Source of the DNA: Thermoplasmata archaeon | GTDB taxonomy: Archaea; Thermoplasmatota; Thermoplasmata; Thermoplasmatales; Thermoplasmataceae | Length of the DNA: 5,602 nucleotides | Reading direction: 5' to 3' | NCBI GenBank assembly: GCA_021819225.1 | Contig: JAKARU010000062.1 | Coordinates: forward strand, 1-5,602 | In this document: positions 1-5,602 of the stretch, piece by piece | Position numbering within the stretch: the first letter of the stretch is position 1 | How the letters are laid out: the number at the start of each line of letters is the position of its first letter | Position numbers and translations under genes: made by a program | Notes under the pieces: generated by a model | The model's input: only the letters and a program-made list of their open reading frames with translations | The model's database searches: none | What the model was told of the DNA's origin: nothing

Positions 1-1433
1 TGTTATCTTTCCTAATCACTAACCTTCCTTTCATAATAATGCAGCCACTGGACTGGTTGAGAAATATTGTTGAGGCTGAATTCCAGCCAGTCCTGGGTAT
101 AGGAATAGGTTTCTCAGAACTTTCATTTACAGGATTGTTAAAAGTTCCATCAACGGTTTTCACGCTTATATTCCTTGCAACAATAGTAATTACCTTCCTC
201 TTCTATGTACGGTTCTATAACAGGCTCAAATACGCACTTTTTGTCTTCCCGATGCTGATGTTTCTTGTAAATTACAGGGTTCTTCTTGGTTACGTAGTCG
301 ACTGGTCACTCTTAGTTGTTATAAGTTTTGCTGATTATTTAAGAGAGAAAAACATAAAACCACCAACACTTTCAGAAATTAAGGCAAAATCACTCAACAC
401 TGGTCTCTACATACAGGGAATCAGGAAACACATGCAGAAGCACATAACGTTTGCCATCATAATAATTGTAATCATTTCCATAACCACTGCAGGGTCAATC
501 TATTTATCCTATAACGATAATGACAGCAACATTTACAGGATCAACGCCGTGGAAAATATGTCAGATCAGCAATGTATCCCTGGATATATAACATCAATGA
601 ATATCAGCATAACCTACCAGCCAGCGCTCGGTTCCAATCTGACATCTCCTGTGTATTTCCGAATAATACCGAGCACAGCAACTGAGGGAAACTATAATGG
701 CATGTTGTGGTATTCGTCCACAACACTTCATGTTGGGCAGAACTATGTAACGGCATATCCTGAGTCTTATGCATATCTCCTGAAACAGGGAACTACATTC
801 AGGATCCAGGCATATTACAACTATCTCAGTGATTATATTACCGTCAAAGCTCCAAGGATAAGCAGGATCGGGATTGCCAATTATAATCTTCAATATCCAA
901 CAAACAACCTGAAATCCCCATTTCTTTGCTGGAGTGTTGACACTAGCCAGATCAGTGACAGGTTCAATTACAAGTTAAATGATGGAAATGGCGGTTCTGG
1001 GAACGGCTTCATGCTCTCCCTATCACCGGATCATAACATTTCAAAGATTAACTGTATAAGACTTACTGATTCTGCAGTCAATCTTACCTACCTGAAAGAA
1101 ACTGGAGAATCTCTATATTTTAACTATTCTTATTCTGGAAACGGAACCTCCGTAAGCAATGGCAAGATCAAGAATTTTGTTGGTGTTGAAATGAACATCA
1201 ACGAGATTTACGACATTTACATTGGTCTGAATAGAACTGTCAGCACAACTCAGATTTATTCCGGCCCCAATCAATACATATTTATTCAAAAAAATGGATA
1301 TATAAATTTCTCCAGAATATACTCAATAAGTGACATCTCTCATATTGTTCCCGTTACCACTGTATTTAATTATGAACTTTATATCAATGGAACATCCTCA
1401 CAAAACTTCAGCGTTTCCGGCATCAGATATTAA
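1..1433 (+). CDS. Membrane protein with large sequon-rich outer domain, 5' end outside window
   Basis: I do not recognise the family. The frame is open from the first complete codon (base 3) to the TAA at 1431-1433. An ATG at 39 would give 464 residues, but the 12 codons before it read LSFLITNLPFII, a hydrophobic stretch, and no Shine-Dalgarno precedes the ATG, so the gene probably begins left of the window. Numbering from that Met, membrane segments lie at about 38-57, 65-80, 81-99 and 136-157. The last follows a basic stretch (RKHMQKH), which by the positive-inside rule puts residues 158-464 outside the cell. That outer domain is Ser/Thr/Asn/Tyr-rich, probably beta-structured, with about 11 N-x-S/T sequons and three cysteines. 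The helix-rich front part could be the membrane end of a larger enzyme, for example a membrane-bound glycosyltransferase, but no catalytic motif is visible here. The gene converges on the surface protein at 1439-3748, with 5 bases between the stops. Confidence 0.8.
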   Translation, partial: LSFLITNLPFIIMQPLDWLRNIVEAEFQPVLGIGIGFSELSFTGLLKVPSTVFTLIFLATIVITFLFYVRFYNRLKYALFVFPMLMFLVNYRVLLGYVVDWSLLVVISFADYLREKNIKPPTLSEIKAKSLNTGLYIQGIRKHMQKHITFAIIIIVIISITTAGSIYLSYNDNDSNIYRINAVENMSDQQCIPGYITSMNISITYQPALGSNLTSPVYFRIIPSTATEGNYNGMLWYSSTTLHVGQNYVTAYPESYAYLLKQGTTFRIQAYYNYLSDYITVKAPRISRIGIANYNLQYPTNNLKSPFLCWSVDTSQISDRFNYKLNDGNGGSGNGFMLSLSPDHNISKINCIRLTDSAVNLTYLKETGESLYFNYSYSGNGTSVSNGKIKNFVGVEMNINEIYDIYIGLNRTVSTTQIYSGPNQYIFIQKNGYINFSRIYSISDISHIVPVTTVFNYELYINGTSSQNFSVSGIRY

Positions 1434-1436
1434 AAA
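1432..1436 (-). terminator. Short T5 tract directly after the surface-protein stop
   Basis: On the minus strand, TTTTT begins 2 bases after the TGA that ends the surface-protein gene. A longer T7 run on the same strand lies about 145 bases further on (1288-1294), inside the convergent membrane-protein gene. Either could end the transcript as an archaeal U-tract terminator, but both are short and the call is weak. Confidence 0.22.
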
Positions 1437-1438
1437 GT

Positions 1439-3748
1439 TCATCTGTGTGAGTGCTTGCGGTCAAACGTTATTTCCCTCATACAAACAGGGCATATTCTCT
1501 TCACCTTCTTCCTTGAAAAGTTGTAGATAGAAGCGACTGCAATGGAAGAAACTAATATTGGAAGGAATTCCGCATTCCAGTCTACTGGACGCTTTGAACT
1601 GATCTGGTACAGGTAAAAAGTTGTTGAATTAGTGTGTAAGAAAATTTTCAGATCTGTTAATCTTCCGGAGTCATTCAGTATTATTGTGTGGTTCCCATAG
1701 GCCAGGATAATAGAAAGACCCTCTGAGTATTCATATTTCCTGTTGCCTATCTCGATGGTTGTGTTTCTGGAAATAGTCCCCCTGAATATTATATCTCCAG
1801 TCATCAGCTGGTATTTAACATCAGTGAGGCCAGGGTGAGCTGTAATGTTTTGTTTCACAGGTTCCATGAACCCAGAATTTACAATTGATACATTTAGCAG
1901 TTCATTCACGCTTCTGATCTCAATCGTTCCATTGGTGCTATGATATACCTGATTATTAATACGAACAGAGAAATTTAATCCGTAGGAAAGATTTACAGAT
2001 TTTAGTATGAAGACTGAATAAAGAGGTGGAACACTGAACACTTCACTGGAAAACTCAGTTATATTTTTTATGCCATTGTAGTATTTGACCTGGGAGTCTA
2101 TGTCAATGATATCATAATGAAGACTCCTCTTTCTGGGAATATAGGCAGTGCTGGAATAGTCATTCATGGAGCGAATTTCTATGCCGAGCCTTGAACTCTG
2201 AGTGTAGTTATCACCTTTTATTGTGGTATTAAGAGTTAAATTCACGGACCCGGGAAGAGATTCATTTAAAGATGTATTCAGAACAATGTATGAGTTGTTA
2301 AATGAGTCCTCAGAGTTAATATTGATAAACGGAACATCATGATATGTTTTCGTGTAGGTATAATACCCATTTTTAAAGACTTCAACAGATGGTATGGAGA
2401 AATATTGCGTTTGGTTGAACATTGCAAAAGAAAATATAGAATTCAGAAACCCATCCTTCTCCTGTTCATAAGCTGGAACGATTATGGAATTGTTATTATC
2501 AGGAGAACAGGCCAGTTTATCCATAACAGAACTCATGTTAAGATTGTGTGAAGATATCCCTGCCGGATAAATTCCTTCAGGATGGTAATACTGCAACTCA
2601 TTGTACATGATGTACATAACGTTCAGTATGGGCAGGAAATAGAAACTGGAATTTCCCAACGTTATCACTGGAGATTTACAGGTGAGAAAGCTACCGGAGA
2701 AACGCGAACCTATCATTATGAATTCTGATCCATTCTGTAGCAGAAATCCTTCTTTCTTCAAGTCATAGAAGCCAGAGTTTGCGAAGGGAAAGGAATTACC
2801 AGAAAACGAAGAGTTAAGTGAAACCAGATGGGTATCATTCAGCACTATGTAGTTCGTAGAGAATCCCGTAATATTAAGTGTGGAATTTGAAATGAAACAT
2901 ATGGACGATTTCCAGATGGTCAGATTTGAGCCATATGGTATACTGATATGGATATTCTGGTCAGAACTGCAAAGGTTCCTCAAGTAAATTGGGTGCTGAA
3001 GGAAAACAGTTGAATTAAAGATTCCAGTTCCCTTAGTGATGTTGACATTGTCGCTTATCGAATTATCATCAAAAGTGGATGATATGCCAAGAGAAATCCC
3101 GCTTCCATTATATGAAAAATTGCCTGCAAACTTAACCTCACTTACAGGGTATTTGTAATCAGAGTTTCTTATGTAATTATACGAAAAATTACCAGCGGCA
3201 CTGATCGGTTGGGAATTTTGCAGAAAATAACCAGTCTCCCTGTAAACGGGTTTTGAATTATTGACATTTCTGAAGGTAGAATTCCTGAACAACATGGTAT
3301 CATTCGTGTATTTCATCCTGATATGACTGCAATTATTACCAATCCGAGAGTCAGAAATATGAATTGCATCACCTTCAAAATTCATTGACCCATTAAAGAA
3401 GAAATCTGAATCGCATATTCCTATGTGATATCCACCTGAAGCAGTATCTATTGTTAGATTGGAATTTTTTGTTATGATCATCTCACTCTCAAATGAGACG
3501 TTAGCCTTAATTTGAAGAAATGACTGTTTATAATCTTCAAATACCAGTTTGTAGCATTTTGCAATATTCTCATTTTCACTGTTTATGGTGAGATTCCCGT
3601 TGACATAAATGCTTTTTGGACTGCGTAATTCTGTTCCTGCGGTCACAGGATAATGGGCACTTTCTACGTGAATGTTACCTGTAAAGGGAAGAACAGGAAT
3701 CAAGATTGAAATGAGGATTAACAGGAGGAGGAACTTTCTTGAATTCAT
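1439..3748 (-). CDS. Cell-surface glycoprotein-like protein with signal peptide, C-terminal anchor and Cys/His tail
   Basis: Function unknown; 769 residues, complete. Residues 1-22 (MNSRK followed by a long Leu/Ile run) are a signal peptide or N-terminal anchor. The body (about 25-720) is Asn/Ser/Thr-rich and carries about 40 N-x-S/T sequons by eye, plus seven cysteines (65, 112, 140, 260, 284, 357, 414). Residues 120-370 contain recurring short strands of the type NSTF, NSTL, NSSF and GSRF, suggestive of a right-handed beta-helix, and AGNFSYN occurs twice (185-191, 208-214). Residues about 485-715 look like beta-sandwich-type modules. A single membrane helix (about 726-744) is followed by a basic stop-transfer stretch (SRKKVKR) and a 17-residue tail with C753, C756, H766 and H768, a possible small zinc site in the cytoplasm. 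The gene is divergent from the aldo/keto reductase and stands alone on its strand. The start ATG is supported by the signal peptide; no other ATG, GTG or TTG lies between it and the upstream in-frame TGA. It could be an S-layer-like, adhesion or substrate-binding protein; the sequence does not decide. Confidence 0.82.
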   Translation of the reverse strand: MNSRKFLLLLILISILIPVLPFTGNIHVESAHYPVTAGTELRSPKSIYVNGNLTINSENENIAKCYKLVFEDYKQSFLQIKANVSFESEMIITKNSNLTIDTASGGYHIGICDSDFFFNGSMNFEGDAIHISDSRIGNNCSHIRMKYTNDTMLFRNSTFRNVNNSKPVYRETGYFLQNSQPISAAGNFSYNYIRNSDYKYPVSEVKFAGNFSYNGSGISLGISSTFDDNSISDNVNITKGTGIFNSTVFLQHPIYLRNLCSSDQNIHISIPYGSNLTIWKSSICFISNSTLNITGFSTNYIVLNDTHLVSLNSSFSGNSFPFANSGFYDLKKEGFLLQNGSEFIMIGSRFSGSFLTCKSPVITLGNSSFYFLPILNVMYIMYNELQYYHPEGIYPAGISSHNLNMSSVMDKLACSPDNNNSIIVPAYEQEKDGFLNSIFSFAMFNQTQYFSIPSVEVFKNGYYTYTKTYHDVPFININSEDSFNNSYIVLNTSLNESLPGSVNLTLNTTIKGDNYTQSSRLGIEIRSMNDYSSTAYIPRKRSLHYDIIDIDSQVKYYNGIKNITEFSSEVFSVPPLYSVFILKSVNLSYGLNFSVRINNQVYHSTNGTIEIRSVNELLNVSIVNSGFMEPVKQNITAHPGLTDVKYQLMTGDIIFRGTISRNTTIEIGNRKYEYSEGLSIILAYGNHTIILNDSGRLTDLKIFLHTNSTTFYLYQISSKRPVDWNAEFLPILVSSIAVASIYNFSRKKVKRICPVCMREITFDRKHSHR

Positions 3749-3763
3749 TTTCCGTGATTTTTT

Positions 3764-3769
3764 CTCCTT
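3764..3769 (-). promoter_or_regulatory. Possible ribosome binding site AAGGAG, distant from its start
   Basis: AAGGAG matches the anti-Shine-Dalgarno sequence well, but 15 bases separate it from the ATG at 3748, longer than usual. No alternative start codon lies between them in frame. It may be a weak real site on a leadered transcript, or chance within a purine-rich leader. Confidence 0.3.
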
Positions 3770-3780
3770 AAAAATATTAT
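3770..3780 (-). promoter_or_regulatory. TATA-like box for the surface-protein gene
   Basis: Read on the minus strand, ATAATATTTTT is centred about 27 bases before the ATG at 3748, a normal archaeal TATA-to-start distance for a leaderless message. Its core AAAATATT/AATATTTT reads nearly the same on both strands, so it could also serve the divergent reductase. If transcription instead began from the more distal ATATTAAA (3791-3798), the message would have a leader of roughly 20 bases that includes the AAGGAG at 3764-3769. Confidence 0.4.
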
Positions 3781-3790
3781 GTCATAACGG

Positions 3791-3798
3791 TTTAATAT
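3791..3798 (+). promoter_or_regulatory. TATA-like box for the aldo/keto reductase
   Basis: TTTAATAT is centred about 24 bases before the ATG at 3818, the spacing expected for an archaeal TATA box on a leaderless transcript starting at or near that ATG. There is no Shine-Dalgarno sequence before it. A second AT-rich element, TTAAAAATAT (3769-3778), stands in the same relation to the alternative ATG at 3797, so promoter spacing alone does not settle the start. No convincing BRE is seen upstream of either box. Confidence 0.45.
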
Positions 3799-3817
3799 GC
3801 ACTTGTATTATTCATTT

Positions 3818-4831
3818 ATGAAGTATGTAAGACTGGGAAAGTCAGGATTATATGTCTCGGTAATGGCTCTTGGTGCAATGACATTCGGTGACAAGAACAG
3901 CTGGAAGCTAGGTGGATTGAGCCAGGATCAGACAAACGAAATGGTGAAAAGAGCTTATGACTATGGAATAAATCTATTTGATACAGCCGATGTATATGAT
4001 GAAGGAGAATCTGAAATAGCACTGGGAAAGGCTCTCAAATCATTCAGAGATGAAATTCATATAGCAACAAAGGTAAGGGGGAGGACCGGAAAAGGCATAA
4101 ACCAGATAGGGTTGACCAGGCATCATATAAGGGAATCCATCAAGGGAAGCCTTGAAAGACTTAAAACAGATCACGTGGAACTGTATCAGATGCACTCATT
4201 TGATTATCATGTGCCTATAATGGAAACCATTGAAACACTTCAGGATCTTGTTGAAAGAGGGGATATTGATTATCCTGGTTTCTCAAACTTCCAGGCATGG
4301 CAGATGGCTATATTCAATTCAGTTGCAAGGGAAAATCATTTTGAGCCATATCATTCAGCACAGATGAATTATTCCCTGCTTAACAGGGACATAGAGCAGG
4401 AGGTATTACCATACATGAATCATGATGGTCTTTCATTACTTGCGTGGAGCCCACTTCATGGGGGAGTTCTATCAGGCAAGTATGGCAAGAACGTTGAAGC
4501 AAAGGCAGGAACAAGATTTGGAGATAGGGGCGTATTCCCGCCATTCGATCAGGAGAAGGCAAGATTTGTACTTGAGGTGGCGGAAGAAATTGCCAGGGAA
4601 CAGGATTGCAAGCTTTCAAATGTTGCACTGTCTTGGGTAATAGCCAAGAAGGGAATAGTCCTTGTAGGAGCAAGAACACTGGAGCAATTCGAAGAAAACA
4701 TGAAAACTCTAGATGTGAACCTTACAGCAGAACAGGTAAAGAGGCTTGACGATGTTTCTGAGGACAGGGAACTCTATCCAGGCTGGATGATAAAGAGGCA
4801 GGACAGGGGAAGAGACTTCGAAAAGATCTAA
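3818..4831 (+). CDS. Aldo/keto reductase, NADP-dependent type
   Basis: This is a cytoplasmic oxidoreductase of the aldo/keto reductase superfamily, a TIM barrel that reduces aldehydes or ketones with NAD(P)H; the substrate cannot be read from the sequence. From the Met at 3818 it has 337 residues, typical of the family. The catalytic tetrad is complete: D55 and Y60 (DTADVY), K85 (HIATK) and H126 (LYQMH). Cofactor-site motifs follow in order: S156-N157, Q182 (AQMNYS), W210-S211-P212-L213 with GVLSGKY (216-222), and the C-terminal GARTLEQFEEN block (284-294) that binds the adenosine phosphate in relatives. An upstream in-frame ATG at 3797 would add MHLYYSF. I prefer 3818 because MKYVRLGKSGL matches the usual N-terminus and TTTAATAT lies about 24 bases before it, but both starts have a TATA-like box and neither has a Shine-Dalgarno. 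All 21 Arg codons are AGA or AGG. The usual GKIRYxGxSN motif reads GDIDYPGFSN (148-157). The stop overlaps that of the convergent glycosyltransferase gene. Confidence 0.95.
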   Translation: MKYVRLGKSGLYVSVMALGAMTFGDKNSWKLGGLSQDQTNEMVKRAYDYGINLFDTADVYDEGESEIALGKALKSFRDEIHIATKVRGRTGKGINQIGLTRHHIRESIKGSLERLKTDHVELYQMHSFDYHVPIMETIETLQDLVERGDIDYPGFSNFQAWQMAIFNSVARENHFEPYHSAQMNYSLLNRDIEQEVLPYMNHDGLSLLAWSPLHGGVLSGKYGKNVEAKAGTRFGDRGVFPPFDQEKARFVLEVAEEIAREQDCKLSNVALSWVIAKKGIVLVGARTLEQFEENMKTLDVNLTAEQVKRLDDVSEDRELYPGWMIKRQDRGRDFEKI

Positions 4832-5602
4832 TTCTCCTTGTTGATTATTTTATCAAGTGTTTTTGATATTTTTGGAAAAATGTCACTTTTTGTCATAAGA
4901 TATCGAATTTCTGTCTTTCCAAGGCTTATATTAAGGGGATAACTGTCAACCTTCACCTTTTCGTATTCCTGAAGGATGATCGATTCAAACATAGATTCCA
5001 TGAGCCGGGTAAAATTACTCTTCTTGCCCTTATTGTATCTTCTTATCTTTACCAGGAAATATGAGGTATACAGTGAGATATAGTCTCTTAGCTTCAGTTT
5101 CCCTGCCGAATTATCAGATAGGAGAAGTGCATCCCTGAGCCCATAATTGCACCCGACAAAAAGATCTGTAATCATCCTGTTTTTCCTCTCCTTAAGGAGG
5201 TGCTGGAACTCCTTTGATGGAAATATCTGGGTTGGCTTGTATGTCAGGAATCTCTCAATGGACTCCTGGCCATCTGTGATGTAGAAGAGGATGTTGTACT
5301 GTTCACTTATCCTTGCGAACAGCTCCAGATCCTCTGAAACAGAAAGATCGTTCCATCCATTGACATCTGTTAGGATTTCCCTTGGTATAACTATGAACTC
5401 ACTAAATAACATCCTCTTTTCCCGCTGATTTACAAAGTTATACAGTACATCCGAAAATTTGATATCATAGACCTTCTCTGGGTCAAACAGAACTATGTGG
5501 GTACCTGTACTCCTCTTAAAAGCCTCATTCTTTGCCTGCCCCCTCTTATAATATCCATAATCCGCAATTTTCAAAGGTTTCTCAGCCCTGATTCCCTCAG
5601 TA
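4828..5602 (-). CDS. Family-2-like glycosyltransferase (GT-A fold), N-terminus outside window
   Basis: Probable sugar transferase using a nucleotide- or lipid-linked sugar; acceptor unknown. The frame stays open to the right edge, giving 257 visible residues that begin TEGIRAEKPLK. A TTG at 5574 is a possible start codon but would cut into the domain, so the true start with the first GT-A beta-strand is probably beyond the window. In the visible fragment, RGQAKNEAFKRSTG (20-33) is the family's RGxAxNxG-like nucleotide-binding segment. FDPE (39-42) sits at the metal-binding DxD position, with Glu in place of the last Asp. NGWNDLSVSEDLEL (81-94) is the acceptor-side motif with the putative catalytic base in E90-D91. 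After about residue 110 the C-terminal part is basic and mostly helical, with no clear membrane span; an aromatic stretch around DYISLYTSYFL may contact the membrane. Its TAG stop overlaps the reductase stop by 2 bases. A role in glycosylating surface proteins or lipids is possible but is inferred from context only. Confidence 0.78.
   Translation of the reverse strand, partial: TEGIRAEKPLKIADYGYYKRGQAKNEAFKRSTGTHIVLFDPEKVYDIKFSDVLYNFVNQREKRMLFSEFIVIPREILTDVNGWNDLSVSEDLELFARISEQYNILFYITDGQESIERFLTYKPTQIFPSKEFQHLLKERKNRMITDLFVGCNYGLRDALLLSDNSAGKLKLRDYISLYTSYFLVKIRRYNKGKKSNFTRLMESMFESIILQEYEKVKVDSYPLNISLGKTEIRYLMTKSDIFPKISKTLDKIINKEN
4848..4891 (+). terminator. Cluster of T-tracts, possible archaeal terminator for the aldo/keto reductase
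   Basis: Beginning 17 bases after the reductase stop, the plus strand carries TTTT (4848-4851) and three T5 runs (4860-4864, 4869-4873, 4887-4891). Archaeal RNA polymerase terminates at such U-tracts without needing a hairpin. The cluster lies inside the 3' end of the convergent glycosyltransferase gene, where the same bases encode a Lys/Ile-rich tail, so coding composition is an alternative explanation. Confidence 0.4.

Noticed and set aside
594..893. 99-codon open frame on the minus strand
   Set aside because: It lies wholly inside the left membrane-protein gene, has no recognisable motif or start signal, and its Cys/Arg-rich composition is typical of an antisense shadow.
1330..1530. 66-codon plus-strand frame across the junction of the two convergent genes
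   Set aside because: It overlaps the ends of two well-supported genes, and the product has no membrane, domain or family signature.
2339..2551. 70-codon plus-strand frame inside the surface-protein gene
   Set aside because: It is antisense to a 769-residue gene with signal peptide and anchor, and has no supporting start signal.
4380..4679. Overlapping minus-strand (99-codon) and plus-strand (72-codon) frames inside the reductase gene
   Set aside because: The reductase frame has a complete catalytic tetrad and family motifs through this region; the other frames are shadows.
5572..5574. TTG as the start codon of the glycosyltransferase
   Set aside because: The frame is open beyond it to the window edge and the first part of the GT-A domain would be missing, so it is more likely an internal Leu codon.
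1..5602. Search for a novel defence, mobile or CRISPR-like system
   Set aside because: No inverted terminal repeats, transposase, integrase, array of repeats, nuclease or toxin-antitoxin pair is visible; gene content is two surface proteins, a reductase and a glycosyltransferase.

Overview
The window looks like a chromosomal segment from an archaeon, most likely a moderately AT-rich acidophile of the Thermoplasmata (Thermoplasma/Ferroplasma/Cuniculiplasma type). This is inference from several signals. All 21 arginine codons of the reductase gene are AGA or AGG, and ATA isoleucine codons are frequent. The reductase starts lack Shine-Dalgarno sequences but have TATA-like boxes about 24 bases upstream, as in leaderless archaeal transcripts. 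Two predicted surface proteins are full of N-x-S/T sequons. No rRNA, tRNA or marker gene is present to fix the taxon.

The window is almost completely coding, with four genes. (1) Left edge to 1433, plus strand: the 3' part of a multi-span membrane protein with a ~300-residue sequon-rich outer domain. Its frame is open to the window edge, so the ATG at 39 is probably internal. (2) 3748 to 1439, minus strand: a complete 769-residue secreted-then-anchored protein with a signal peptide, about 40 sequons, one C-terminal membrane helix and a short inside tail carrying a CxxC...HxH motif. (3) 3818 (or 3797) to 4831, plus strand: a complete NADP-type aldo/keto reductase with an intact catalytic tetrad. 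(4) Right edge to 4828, minus strand: most of a family-2-like glycosyltransferase, with its N-terminus outside the window.

The genes alternate strand (+ - + -). Genes 1 and 2 converge with 5 bases between their stop codons. Genes 3 and 4 converge with stop codons that overlap by 2 bases. Genes 2 and 3 diverge from the only real intergenic region (about 50-70 bases), which holds TATA-like elements for both directions. There is no co-directional operon here. The one functional thread is the cell surface: two heavily sequon-bearing membrane proteins near a glycosyltransferase. No gene here shows that the glycosyltransferase acts on these proteins. I found no mobile element, CRISPR array, RNA gene or obvious defence system.
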